Shown: positions 1 to 7,321 of the stretch, one piece after another
How positions within the stretch are numbered: the first letter of the stretch is position 1
How the letters are laid out: each line of letters starts with the position of its first letter
Source: Bacteroidota bacterium
GTDB taxonomy: Bacteria; Bacteroidota; Ignavibacteria; Kryptoniales; JAKASW01
Assembly (NCBI GenBank): GCA_023381615.1
Contig: JAMCQL010000036.1
Coordinates: 1 to 43,217, forward strand
Direction: 5' to 3'
DNA length: 43,217 bases
The notes under the pieces: generated by a model
Databases searched by the model: none
Told to the model about the DNA's origin: nothing
What the model saw: only the letters and a program-made list of their open reading frames with translations
Position numbers and translations under genes: made by a program

Positions 1-157
1 CGCCTGGCGGGTGTGGCACCTCAAGGGCAGGAGAAGTTGCAGCGTACTCTCCGCAGTCCCAGAAAGCGACGGAAGATTGGGCCGTCATTCTGTACATGAT
101 GAGCGTTAAAACGAAAATTGCGAGTGCGATATAGCGATTGAGGTGCTTAAAGTTCAT
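1..157 (-). CDS. DUF2723 (GT117-like) membrane protein, N-terminal fragment
   Basis: Reading the minus strand from an ATG at 157 gives 52 codons that run off the window edge. The start is hydrophobic (YIALAIFVLTLIMY, about residues 9-22), followed by the run FWDCGEYAAT (residues 32-41) and EVPHPPG (residues 46-52). The W-D-C-G-E and HPPG signatures are those of the DUF2723 family, large multi-pass membrane proteins of Bacteroidota proposed to be protein O-glycosyltransferases (GT117). The first membrane helix and the opening of the first periplasmic loop are visible. No good Shine-Dalgarno is seen before the ATG. It is divergent from the sialidase-like gene, with a 171 bp spacer. Family assignment rests on a short but very characteristic stretch; the rest of the gene is outside the window. 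Confidence 0.8.
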   Translation of the reverse strand, partial: MNFKHLNRYIALAIFVLTLIMYRMTAQSSVAFWDCGEYAATSPALEVPHPPG

Positions 158-273
158 ATTTTGTCCATTATTTTTGTTGACTCCACGGCTTTTATTTTAC
201 GCCTGACAGGGTGAAAAAACAAGGTAAGTTGTAAACATCTCAACGGGGGAATGGCGCCCATTGGCGCAAGAAC

Positions 274-302
274 TTGAAGGGATTGGCCAAAGGTTTTATA
301 AT
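274..302 (+). promoter_or_regulatory. Candidate sigma70-type promoter
   Basis: TTGAAG (274-279) and TATAAT (297-302) are separated by 17 bp, upstream of the sialidase-like gene that starts at 329. An AGGAGA Shine-Dalgarno follows at 319-324. The match is close to the general bacterial consensus. Bacteroidota housekeeping promoters can differ from this consensus, so the call is moderate. Confidence 0.45.
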
Positions 303-328
303 CAAAAAGTAAAGCAATAGGAGAAACA

Positions 329-1729
329 ATGAGATTATCCACAAGAACCAACGAACTTTCAACCATTCTATTAATTTCAATTTCACTTTTCGTCTCAAGC
401 GTCATCTCAGGATTCGCGCAGAGTTCAAATTCGTCACCGCTTCCACAGGCTCCGAACACAAAAATAATCCAGATAAGCCCTGAAGGATATTTCAGCGAGC
501 CTTCCATTGCAATTAACCCAGCTAATTTACAGCAGGTAACCGCAGTCTATCAGGCTAATGCTGCCGCGGCATATTCGACCGACGCCGGTGAGCACTGGAC
601 CGGCGTGGAAGGAACTGCGTCGAAATCCTACCGCGTGTCAGGAGACGTGTCAGTGGCGTACGATAATCAAGGTCATGTGATTCTGTGTTACATCGCATTT
701 GACAAGTTAGGCACAGCTGATTACTGGGGACACAATGCGACTCGAAACGGAATCTTTATCTGCCGCTCGCTTGACGGCGGCAAAACGTGGGAAGAGCATG
801 AAGTGGCAGTTGATTCACAAACAACAAAGCCCGGGATTCCTTTCGAGGACAAACCTTACATTGTTTCAGATATTACGCACAGTCGCTATGCCGGAAATCT
901 TTACATTGGCTGGACGGAATGGAGATTGACGGAATCTGTAATGCTGTTTTCCCGCTCGACCGACGGCGGAAAAACGTGGTCGAAGCCAATTGACATAAGT
1001 GATCATCATGGATTGCCGAGAGATGACAACGGCGGCGTTGAAGGTTTCACAGGCACGGTAACGCCGGATGGAGTTTTGCATGTTGTCTGGACCAATGGTA
1101 ATCAAATAGTTTATACTTACTCGCGCGATGGCGGAAAGACTTTCGCACCGACGCGTGAGATAATCAGAACAGCGCCGGCATTTTTCAAACCGAGCGACGT
1201 GTACCGCGCTAACGGATTTCCTGAGATCGGTTCGGATTCTCATGGCAGAAAGAACGGCGGCAAACTTTATGTTACTTGGAGCGACTATAGAAACGGCGAC
1301 ATCGATATTTTTGAATCGTACTCGAACGATGGCGGACGGCATTGGTCGAAGGCGGTGCGTGTGAATAACGATCCGGTCCACGATGGATCCGACCAATTCT
1401 TTCAGTGGCTCGCCGTGGATGGCAAAAGCGGTGCTGTAAACATTCTATTTTATGACAGGCGCCAGGATTCGCTCAATCGCCGCGCAACAGTTGTGCTCGC
1501 TCGATCTACCGACGGCGGCAAGTCGTTCATCAATTACCAGTGGAGCGATTCCTCATTTAATCCTGCGGATGCTTTCTTAGGAGACTATACAGGTGTTGCC
1601 GCGTATGATGGTCGTGTTTATGGAGTATGGACTGAACAGATCGCAAAAAATCCCAAGGGGAGACACAATACCGTGGTTAAAGTTGGCGTGGCGGATTTCA
1701 ACGGCGAGGCAGTGAACAGTAAACAGTGA
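329..1729 (+). CDS. Secreted sialidase-fold (BNR/Asp-box) protein
   Basis: 466 residues. A signal peptide covers about residues 1-31 (basic start, hydrophobic core, then SGFAQ). The mature part carries six Asp-box motifs of the S-x-D-x-G-x-x-W/F type: STDAGEHW, SLDGGKTW, STDGGKTW, SRDGGKTF, SNDGGRHW and STDGGKSF. These sit on successive blades of a six-bladed beta-propeller, as in exo-alpha-sialidases and related glycoside hydrolases. The Asp-box only marks the fold: I cannot confirm the catalytic Arg triad, Tyr/Glu pair or Asp, so substrate and even enzymatic activity are open. There is no type IX C-terminal domain, so periplasmic or outer-membrane retention is possible. An AGGAGA sequence lies 5 nt before the ATG. 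The gene appears monocistronic and is followed by a repeat field. Confidence 0.8.
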   Translation: MRLSTRTNELSTILLISISLFVSSVISGFAQSSNSSPLPQAPNTKIIQISPEGYFSEPSIAINPANLQQVTAVYQANAAAAYSTDAGEHWTGVEGTASKSYRVSGDVSVAYDNQGHVILCYIAFDKLGTADYWGHNATRNGIFICRSLDGGKTWEEHEVAVDSQTTKPGIPFEDKPYIVSDITHSRYAGNLYIGWTEWRLTESVMLFSRSTDGGKTWSKPIDISDHHGLPRDDNGGVEGFTGTVTPDGVLHVVWTNGNQIVYTYSRDGGKTFAPTREIIRTAPAFFKPSDVYRANGFPEIGSDSHGRKNGGKLYVTWSDYRNGDIDIFESYSNDGGRHWSKAVRVNNDPVHDGSDQFFQWLAVDGKSGAVNILFYDRRQDSLNRRATVVLARSTDGGKSFINYQWSDSSFNPADAFLGDYTGVAAYDGRVYGVWTEQIAKNPKGRHNTVVKVGVADFNGEAVNSKQ

Positions 1730-1813
1730 ACGGAGAAGTGGATTTTCGTTTAACAGGTTTTTGTTGAGTAATAAATGGCCACCGCCATAGAAGTGCGACC
1801 GAAAACCTCAATA

Positions 1814-1909
1814 GAACACGGATGACACAGGCAGCACTGATTTCCACGGATAAGAAGAATAAGAAAATCTGTGATAATCTGTCTCATCAATGTTATCAGT
1901 GTGCGATTC
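1814..1909. repeat. Imperfect ~96-bp palindromic element
   Basis: The left arm begins GAACACGGATGACAC and the right arm ends TCAGTGTGCGATTC. The reverse complement of the right half aligns with the left half through repeated CAC-x-GAT-x-ACA words, around an A-rich centre near 1850-1866. It resembles the CACGGAT/ATCCGTG-type intergenic repeats of environmental bacteria (pattern memory, not a search). No second copy was seen in this window. The short ORFs that cross it look like by-products of the repeat. Confidence 0.5.
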
Positions 1910-1962
1910 TTTTTTGCTTACGTCTTGCAGTCGGACTTTTCGGCCGGATCTATAGGCGGTGG

Positions 1963-2133
1963 CTTTCTTTTCCGCAGGTCAACGACTTGTCCACGACCCT
2001 ATCGGGCCGACGGCTCGGCTCATCGAGTCGATAGACCTCGACGAGTCGTCCACGACCCTACTGGGTCGAAGACCCGTAGGTTTACAACTCTTCGAGTTCA
2101 TAAACTCGTAGAGGACTCGTCGAGATCCTTCGG
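1963..2133. repeat. Array of small palindromes and direct repeats
   Basis: Part of a 728 bp gene-free stretch (1730-2457). It contains direct copies of GTCCACGACCCTA at 1989-2001 and 2048-2060 (59 bp apart) and small hairpins such as CGACCC-TACT-GGGTCG (2053-2068). Two blocks, 1963-1989 and 2114-2133, recur fused together inside the first M16 peptidase gene at 33723-33768 (24 of 27 and 19 of 20 bases identical). The short ORFs here have repeat-like composition and I do not accept them as genes. Confidence 0.6.
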
Positions 2134-2136
2134 GCA

Positions 2137-2209
2137 ACCCCCCTCTTTTTCTCCCCCTTGACAAGGGGGAGATGTCTCGTCCCGACTTTGTCGGGAGGAT
2201 AGTAGGGGT
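2137..2209. repeat. Compound nested palindrome
   Basis: An outer stem ACCCC (2137-2141) / GGGGT (2205-2209) encloses two strong hairpins. The first is CTCCCCCTT (2151-2159) with AAGGGGGAG (2163-2171). The second is TCCCGAC (2180-2186) with GTCGGGA (2190-2196). The second hairpin is a member of the TCCCGAC/GTCGGGA family found elsewhere in the window. The layout (outer stem around inner hairpins) resembles the element at 9281-9390. Confidence 0.65.
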
Positions 2210-2275
2210 CAATAAACCGGCAAAGCCATTTTACATAACCACTGTCTCCGAAGGATCCCTCTGGATGAGGCTGTT

Positions 2276-2342
2276 AAGGAAACGCTTGATTGGTTCCGTC
2301 ACAATGAGTTCCAATGAGGGACAAGTTTCCTTTTAGAGCTTT
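2276..2342 (+). other. Structured intergenic segment before the aminotransferase
   Basis: AAGGAAAC (2276-2283) can pair with GTTTCCTT (2335-2342), enclosing a second stem ATTGG (2289-2293) / CCAAT (2311-2315). It ends in a short T-run. It could be a terminator remnant, a leader structure for the downstream gene, or a degenerate repeat. The sequence 2343-2439 is AT-rich and I see no clear promoter or known riboswitch in it. Confidence 0.35.
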
Positions 2343-2457
2343 ATATTTTTAGAGAATCCTTTTTTCCCAAACTGCAATGCGAAAACTCTGGCATTAGAAG
2401 CTTCATCTTCTTAGCTTTTAGAGTGAAGAGAATTTTGAAAAGGAGAACGAAAACAAA

Positions 2458-3675
2458 ATGAGCGTTAGTCAATTAGCGAAATCGATCGCCGAATCTCCCA
2501 CATTAAAGTTGAACGAAGAAGCAAGAGTACTCCGGGAAAAAGGCGAGGCAGTAATTCACCTCGGGGCCGGTGAACCCAAAAACAAAGCTCCGATTTCCGC
2601 AATACTTAGTGCGGCAGCAAAACTCAATACTGCAGACATCAAGTACACTCCGACCGACGGAATACCTTCGTTAAAGAAGGCGATCATTAAATACACAGAA
2701 GAGAATTATGACAGAGTTGTTGCGCCTGAGAATGTGATCGTTTCTGCCGGTGCCAAACAGTCAGTCTACAATATTTTGTACTCCATAATCAATCCGCAGG
2801 ATGAAGTGATCATACTTGCACCATACTGGGTGAGCTATCCTGAAATGGTGAGAATGGTTTACGGTGTTCCTGTAATTGTTACTCCGGAGGACGGCGGCTT
2901 CTATCCGAGGATGGAAGATGTCTTGAAAGCAGTCAGCTCGTACACGAAGGCAATAATTGTCAACAGCCCAAACAATCCTTCGGGGGTGATGTACTCCGAA
3001 GAATTCATTGCCTCGTTGGTGGAGTACTGCGAGAAGAAGGATATCTATATCATCATGGACGACATTTACCACAAGCTGGTATTCGACGGCAAGAAAGCTC
3101 CTTCGTCTTACAAGTACACGAAGAAAGATATCGAGTCGACTCACGTCATCGTCGTGAATGGAGTCTCGAAGCTCTATGGCATGACCGGCTTTCGGATCGG
3201 CTGGGCAATCGCGAACAGAAAGCTTGTCGAAATAATGACGAATGTCCAGAGCCAGATTACTTCATGCACCGCTGTTCTTCTTCAAGCTGCCGCTGAAGGC
3301 GCGTTGACAGGGCTGCAGAGCGCAGTTGAAAGTCTTCGTCTGACTCTGGAGAATAATAGAAATGTGATGATGCAGCAACTGCATTCTTTTAACGGAGTTA
3401 AAATTACCAAGCCGGATGGGACATATTATTGCCTGCCGGATTTTCGTGCTTACTCGAATGACTCCGTCGCTTTGTCGGCTCTTCTGCTTAAGAAAGCACT
3501 TGTGGTAACGGTTCCGGGAAAGGAATTCGGCATGGAAGGACATTTGAGACTGAGCTACGCCGGTTCGATCAAGGACGTAACGGAAGGGATAGCGCGGATC
3601 AAATGGGCGCTTGACCCGAGTTCACCAAGCGAAATCTATATTGGAGAAAGAAAATTTGTGAGGGATTGGTTATGA
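2458..3675 (+). CDS. PLP-dependent aminotransferase, aspartate aminotransferase-like (class I)
   Basis: 405 residues, the usual length for class I fold-type I aminotransferases. Visible signatures are YTPTDGIPSLK (63-73) in the N-terminal arm, NSPNNPSG (169-176), DDIYHKLVF (201-209) with the Asp that contacts the pyridine nitrogen, the PLP-lysine motif NGVSKLYGMTGFRIGW (234-249; Lys238), and a late LRLSYAG with the carboxylate-binding Arg. The pattern fits the bacterial aspartate (I-beta) subgroup, but other 2-oxo-acid substrates cannot be excluded. AAGGAG lies 12 nt before the ATG. The stop overlaps the start of pckA (ATGA). If it acts on aspartate it would hand oxaloacetate directly to PEP carboxykinase, and the 2-oxoglutarate/glutamate cycle could be closed by the glutamate dehydrogenase at 15433-16854. 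Confidence 0.85.
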   Translation: MSVSQLAKSIAESPTLKLNEEARVLREKGEAVIHLGAGEPKNKAPISAILSAAAKLNTADIKYTPTDGIPSLKKAIIKYTEENYDRVVAPENVIVSAGAKQSVYNILYSIINPQDEVIILAPYWVSYPEMVRMVYGVPVIVTPEDGGFYPRMEDVLKAVSSYTKAIIVNSPNNPSGVMYSEEFIASLVEYCEKKDIYIIMDDIYHKLVFDGKKAPSSYKYTKKDIESTHVIVVNGVSKLYGMTGFRIGWAIANRKLVEIMTNVQSQITSCTAVLLQAAAEGALTGLQSAVESLRLTLENNRNVMMQQLHSFNGVKITKPDGTYYCLPDFRAYSNDSVALSALLLKKALVVTVPGKEFGMEGHLRLSYAGSIKDVTEGIARIKWALDPSSPSEIYIGERKFVRDWL

Positions 3676-5312
3676 ACAACCTTTTAAATATAAAAACACC
3701 TGCGCAGAACGAAGCCACGGCTTTGAAGAGCGATTACGGACTTGAGAACCACGGCATCACAAATCTGCGAATGGCATACTGGAATTTGCCGACCGAAGCC
3801 TTGTATGAAGAAATCGCTTTCCGCAATGAAGCACGGATAACAAAACTTGGCCCAATTGTGGCAAACACCGGCAAGCACACTGCACGTTCAGCAAATGATA
3901 AATACATTGTCAAAGAACCGTCGACGGAAAATCACGTTTGGTGGGGTGAATATAACAGACCGTTCAGTTCCGACAAATTTGACGGACTGTACAATCGCAT
4001 GTTAGGATTCATGCAGGGAAGAGATCTGTTTGTGCAGGACTGCTATGTCGGAGCTGACACGGATTTTAAAATGCCAATCCGAATAGTAACGGAGAAAGCC
4101 TGGCATGCGCTCTTTGCCCGGAACATGTTTATACTCCCTGAGACAAATGAGGAATACAGAAGACACATTCCTGATTTCACGGTTGTCGCATTGCCGTCAT
4201 TCAAAGGAATACCGCAAATCGACGGGACAGCATCTGAAACTTTCATCGTACTCAATTTCGCCAAGCGTCTTTGTATCATTGGCAATTCTGCTTACGCAGG
4301 AGAGATAAAAAAATCAGTCTTCACGATCCTGAATTATCTCTTGCCTTTGCAGGGCGTGATGTCAATGCATAGTTCGGCGAATATCGGCAAAGACGGCGAC
4401 ACGGCAATCTTCTTCGGACTTTCCGGGACCGGAAAAACGACCCTATCCGCTGATCCGAAGAGAAGGTTGATCGGAGATGATGAGCATGGATGGAGCGACG
4501 ACGGCGTTTTCAATTACGAAGGCGGATGTTACGCGAAGGTCATTCGTCTTTCCGCATCTGCCGAGCCGCAGATTCACGCGACGACAAAAATGTTCGGGAC
4601 AATTTTAGAGAATGTCGTCTTTGATCCCGTTACAAGAATGATCGACCTCGACGATGAATCAATAACTGAAAATACGCGCGCATCTTATCCGCTCAACTAC
4701 ATAGAGAACGCCGTGCCCGAAAAGAAGGGCGATCATCCGAAGAATATCATACTCTTAACTTGCGATGCATCCGGCGTTATGCCGCCCATTTCAAAGCTGA
4801 GTCCCGACCAAGCGATTTATCAATTCATTTCAGGTTACACATCCAAGATTGCCGGGACGGAAGTCGGTCTCGGAAAGGAGCCGGAGTTGACTTTCAGCAC
4901 CTGCTTCGGCGCCCCTTTCATGGTACACCATCCATATTTCTATGCCGACATACTGAAACGTAAAATCATCAATCACAACGTAAACTGTTGGCTTGTGAAT
5001 ACCGGTTGGATCGGTGGAGCTTTCGGAGTCGGGAAGAGAATCAGCATCGGCTATACTCGTGCACTGTTGAATGCTGCATTGAACGATGAACTTCAAAAAG
5101 TGAACTTCATGACCGATCCCATCTTTGGATTCCAGGTGCCGACGACGTGCGACGGGGTGCCATCAAACATTCTTGATCCTTCCACTTCATGGCCGAGCAA
5201 GGAGGAGTATATGAGTAAGTATAAACAACTTGCGTCACGTTTCGTGGAAAACTTCAAGAAATATGAAGCAGGCTGCCCCCCGGAGCTGATAAAGGCGGGA
5301 CCGAAAGTCTGA
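3672..5312 (+). CDS. pckA: Phosphoenolpyruvate carboxykinase (ATP)
   Basis: Converts oxaloacetate and ATP to PEP, CO2 and ADP: the first committed step of gluconeogenesis, cytosolic. 546 residues from the ATG at 3672. Signature motifs are the kinase-1a P-loop GLSGTGKT (249-256, Lys255) and the kinase-2 metal site IGDDEHGW (267-274). HTARSANDKY (69-78) holds the substrate Arg region (the family usually has T-G-R-S; here T-A-R-S). NSAYAGEIKKS (205-215) and ENTRASYPLNYI further on complete the active site. An upstream TTG at 3666 is possible, but the ATG overlaps the aminotransferase stop by 4 bp, the classic coupled arrangement, so I prefer it. A strong intrinsic terminator follows. Confidence 0.95.
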   Translation: MNNLLNIKTPAQNEATALKSDYGLENHGITNLRMAYWNLPTEALYEEIAFRNEARITKLGPIVANTGKHTARSANDKYIVKEPSTENHVWWGEYNRPFSSDKFDGLYNRMLGFMQGRDLFVQDCYVGADTDFKMPIRIVTEKAWHALFARNMFILPETNEEYRRHIPDFTVVALPSFKGIPQIDGTASETFIVLNFAKRLCIIGNSAYAGEIKKSVFTILNYLLPLQGVMSMHSSANIGKDGDTAIFFGLSGTGKTTLSADPKRRLIGDDEHGWSDDGVFNYEGGCYAKVIRLSASAEPQIHATTKMFGTILENVVFDPVTRMIDLDDESITENTRASYPLNYIENAVPEKKGDHPKNIILLTCDASGVMPPISKLSPDQAIYQFISGYTSKIAGTEVGLGKEPELTFSTCFGAPFMVHHPYFYADILKRKIINHNVNCWLVNTGWIGGAFGVGKRISIGYTRALLNAALNDELQKVNFMTDPIFGFQVPTTCDGVPSNILDPSTSWPSKEEYMSKYKQLASRFVENFKKYEAGCPPELIKAGPKV

Positions 5313-5316
5313 GTTG

Positions 5317-5353
5317 AAGCCCGTCCACACTTGCTCGGACGGGCTTTTTTTTT
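5317..5353 (+). terminator. Intrinsic terminator after pckA
   Basis: A perfect 10-bp stem AAGCCCGTCC (5317-5326) / GGACGGGCTT (5337-5346), with a 10-nt loop, runs into nine T residues. It ends the aminotransferase-pckA unit 5 nt after the stop codon. Confidence 0.9.
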
Positions 5354-5376
5354 CACTTTGACCTACAGGATGTCCG

Positions 5377-6354
5377 ATGGCGTTAGTGACGCGTGGTGAT
5401 TTGTTGGCAGTACTGCTGAGAATTGTTGACGGGCAAAAGGGTCTCCATTTCCCACGAAGAATAGTCTCTCCGAACAAAGCAAGAGTGAAGATGACCTGGC
5501 GGCAGCAGCGCGCCGCGCTCCGTAATTGGTATGAAATTCCACAAGTGGAGAGAAGATACAATAGGATGATCACCGGAAGTGAAGACGAAAGTACATTTAG
5601 GTATGTATCCCAAAAGTTTCTTAATGGTAATGATCTAAGTGCGGTGTCGTTCGGTTGTGGTACAGGCTCAAGGGAGTTCGCCTGGGCAAATACAGGTTCC
5701 TTCAAGCAAATTGTCGCCATCGATATTTCGGAAGAAAGAATTAAAGAAGCAAAACAGAAACTTGCACAATCTCCCTTTGGCGGCATCATCGAATTCGTTG
5801 CTGGGGATGTTCTTCATTATCCGTTAAATCCCAACTCATTTGATGCGGCGATTGCCGAAGGCATCTTACATCACATAACACCATTGGAAAACTTTATGGA
5901 CAGGATCTTATCGTCCTTGAAGCCCGGAGGAATTCTTGTTGCCAATGAATATGTGGGCCCGAACCGATTTCAATGGACAAAGGAGCAGAGGCATTTCTGC
6001 AACGCACTTCTCTCTCTTATTCCCAATGGGATGAAAACTTATCGTGGGACGAGCATTCCCAAGTCCAGGATCTTTCGCCCGGGAACTCTGTCAATGCGTA
6101 TCTATGACCCCTCGGAAGCCGTCGAGTCGTCAAGAATCATTGAAATTCTTCAGAGGAAGTTTACGATCCTTGAGCGCAAGGACTATGGTGGGACAATTCT
6201 TCATCCGCTGCTCAAAGACATATCACATCACTTTGTGGAGATGACGCCCGCGGAGCAAAAAATACTGGACTTCCTTTTTTATGCTGAAGACTACTTGTTG
6301 AATGTCGGTGCCATAAAAAGCGACTTTACCTTTGTGATTGCGCAGAAAGCCTGA
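5377..6354 (+). CDS. Class I SAM-dependent methyltransferase
   Basis: 325 residues. The Rossmann-type methyltransferase core is clear: motif I VSFGCGTGSREFA (90-102), the acidic end of strand 2 VAIDISEERI (113-122), FDAAIAEGILHHI (155-167) and LKPGGILVANEY (181-192). These fit Methyltransf_11/25 domains. The C-terminal third (about 200-325) is family-specific and does not tell me the substrate. AGGA lies about 7 nt before the chosen ATG. The first 38 residues are not clearly part of the fold, and an ATG at 5491 (Met39) is an alternative start just before WRQQRAALRNWYE. It stands alone between a terminator and a gene-free stretch, so context gives no functional clue. Confidence 0.8.
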   Translation: MALVTRGDLLAVLLRIVDGQKGLHFPRRIVSPNKARVKMTWRQQRAALRNWYEIPQVERRYNRMITGSEDESTFRYVSQKFLNGNDLSAVSFGCGTGSREFAWANTGSFKQIVAIDISEERIKEAKQKLAQSPFGGIIEFVAGDVLHYPLNPNSFDAAIAEGILHHITPLENFMDRILSSLKPGGILVANEYVGPNRFQWTKEQRHFCNALLSLIPNGMKTYRGTSIPKSRIFRPGTLSMRIYDPSEAVESSRIIEILQRKFTILERKDYGGTILHPLLKDISHHFVEMTPAEQKILDFLFYAEDYLLNVGAIKSDFTFVIAQKA

Positions 6355-6417
6355 CCCGGAAAAGTCCAGTGAGCGGGATTACCGGTTCCGTTGGGTGCTT
6401 CATCTTTATTGCTATTT

Positions 6418-6484
6418 TGTTCAACTCCTACGGAGTTGGAATTTGTTTTTGTTCTCATTTCTACAAACGTTCGACTCCTCCAAT
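6418..6484. repeat. REP-like hairpin with conserved tail
   Basis: CAACTCCTACGGAGTTG (6422-6438) is a tight palindrome, followed by an AT-rich linker and TTTCTACAAACGTTCGACTCCTCC, where the last part looks like half of a second, decayed hairpin. This layout (CTCCTACGGAG hairpin, then a TTTCTACAAA tail) resembles REP elements mobilised by RAYT/IS200-type transposases in Bacteroidota. That comparison is from memory. No transposase gene is present. The rest of the 339 bp gap 6355-6693 holds only the promoter of the next gene; short ORFs on both strands look spurious. Confidence 0.5.
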
Positions 6485-6622
6485 CTAGGGAATGATAGGG
6501 GTGGCTACAGTCCCTTCCGCCAACGTGTCTTCCGACTCGATCATCGGGGAGCACACTTTTATTCCAAACAGAGCACCTGCCCTCTAACATTTATATCGCA
6601 CACTCTGAAGCAAGTCTTTCTC

Positions 6623-6656
6623 TTGACAAGCTGCTCTTAAGGACTTATACTTAAGT
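6623..6656 (+). promoter_or_regulatory. Strong promoter with overlapping candidate operator for the toxin-antitoxin pair
   Basis: TTGACA (6623-6628) and TATACT (6646-6651) are exactly 17 bp apart, the best sigma70-like match in the window. Two CTTAAG palindromes (6636-6641 and 6650-6655) lie 14 bp apart between and over the -10. They would suit autorepression by the downstream Phd/YefM protein. The operator role is inferred from the position and from how this antitoxin family usually works. Confidence 0.65.
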
Positions 6657-6696
6657 CAATTAACATTAATCAATCTTATTCAATAAGGATTTTTTG

Positions 6697-6999
6697 ATGA
6701 TGAGCACTAAAACTATCATTCATCGGCTGCCCCTCACTAAAGCTCGCATCAATCTCGGAGCAGTGGTTCGTCGCGTCCACCTTAATCGGGAATATGTTAT
6801 TCTTGAGAAAGATGGCATTCCTGTAGCGGGTTTAATGAATATCGACGAAATGGAGGACTACCTTGAGCAACAGGATCCCAAGCTCAAGAAGCAGATCGCG
6901 GAAGGTTATCAGGAGTATCGAAGCGGTAAGCTTACTGAAACTCTTGATGACTTTCGGTCCAAACTTAAAGAAAAGTCACAGAAGCGTACCAAACGATAG
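6697..6999 (+). CDS. Type II antitoxin, Phd/YefM family
   Basis: 100 residues from the ATG at 6697; TTG at 6694 and ATG at 6700 are neighbouring alternatives. AAGGA at 6685-6689 favours 6697 or 6700. The N-terminal half has the Phd/YefM fold sequence: PLTKARINLGAVVRRV, then REYVILEKDGIPVAGLMNIDEMEDYLE, the strand-helix pattern of this DNA-binding dimer. The C-terminal half is highly charged (KLKKQIAEGYQEYR, then DDFRSKLKEKSQKR), as expected of a toxin-neutralising tail that is disordered until bound. It should neutralise the RelE/ParE-like protein encoded next and repress the shared promoter. The stop at 6999 is followed within 7 nt by the toxin frame. Confidence 0.85.
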   Translation: MMSTKTIIHRLPLTKARINLGAVVRRVHLNREYVILEKDGIPVAGLMNIDEMEDYLEQQDPKLKKQIAEGYQEYRSGKLTETLDDFRSKLKEKSQKRTKR

Positions 7000-7005
7000 G
7001 TTCCT

Positions 7006-7293
7006 CTGACAGCACAAATATTTCGCCTTCTTCCCACCACCCGTTTTAAACGGGAGGTGGAGAAAACTATTAAAGAACAACCGGAACTTGCGCACGTCAT
7101 TGACGAGTGCAGTTACATTCTCAGAGTTGATCCTTACAATTTCAGCCGCCAGTATCCAATCAAAAAGCTTACAGCAGTTAAACAAGGAGAAGGTCAAGGG
7201 CGTATTAGGTCGGGTAAATACCGGCTCCGCTGCGATATCTTTGATACTGATGTTGTCCTATACTCCTTCCGTCATCGGAAAGAAGCATACTAA
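7006..7293 (+). CDS. RelE/ParE-family toxin with no standard start codon at the expected N-terminus
   Basis: The frame open from just after the antitoxin stop reads FRLLPTTRFKREVEK, then DPYNFSRQYPIKKL, GQGRIRSGKYRLRCDIF and VVLYSFRHRKEAY. This is the compact beta-sheet core and basic C-terminal pattern of RelE/ParE toxins (ribosome-dependent mRNA cleavage or gyrase poisoning; which one cannot be told). The family starts near the FRLLPTTRF strand, yet the frame has no ATG, GTG or TTG there. The only near-start is CTG at 7006, 7 nt after the antitoxin stop. The first GTG (7057) would remove the first strand and lies inside a 10-bp hairpin (7034-7060). It may therefore be CTG-initiated and coupled to the antitoxin, weakly expressed, or inactivated. 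Confidence is high for the family and low for the start. Confidence 0.7.
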   Translation: MTAQIFRLLPTTRFKREVEKTIKEQPELAHVIDECSYILRVDPYNFSRQYPIKKLTAVKQGEGQGRIRSGKYRLRCDIFDTDVVLYSFRHRKEAY

Positions 7294-7321
7294 AATAGCT
7301 TGTGTGCCGAAGCATGGCTGC

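Noticed and set aside
866..1396. 176-codon ORF on the minus strand inside the sialidase-like gene
   Set aside because: The plus-strand frame has a signal peptide and six Asp-boxes; the minus frame shows no domain pattern and is a shadow.
1963..2211. Possible CRISPR array
   Set aside because: Direct repeats are only 13 bp, occur twice, and the rest is palindromes without unique spacers or cas genes.
1822..2212. Three overlapping short ORFs in the repeat field, on both strands
   Set aside because: Their sequence follows palindromic repeats rather than coding pattern, and none has a ribosome-binding site.
5235..5789. 184-codon minus-strand ORF across the pckA end and methyltransferase start
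   Set aside because: It would read through the pckA terminator and opposes two supported genes.
6291..6640. Two ~100-codon ORFs in the gap before the antitoxin gene
   Set aside because: No domain, no ribosome-binding site, and composition unlike the neighbours; more likely the decayed repeat region.
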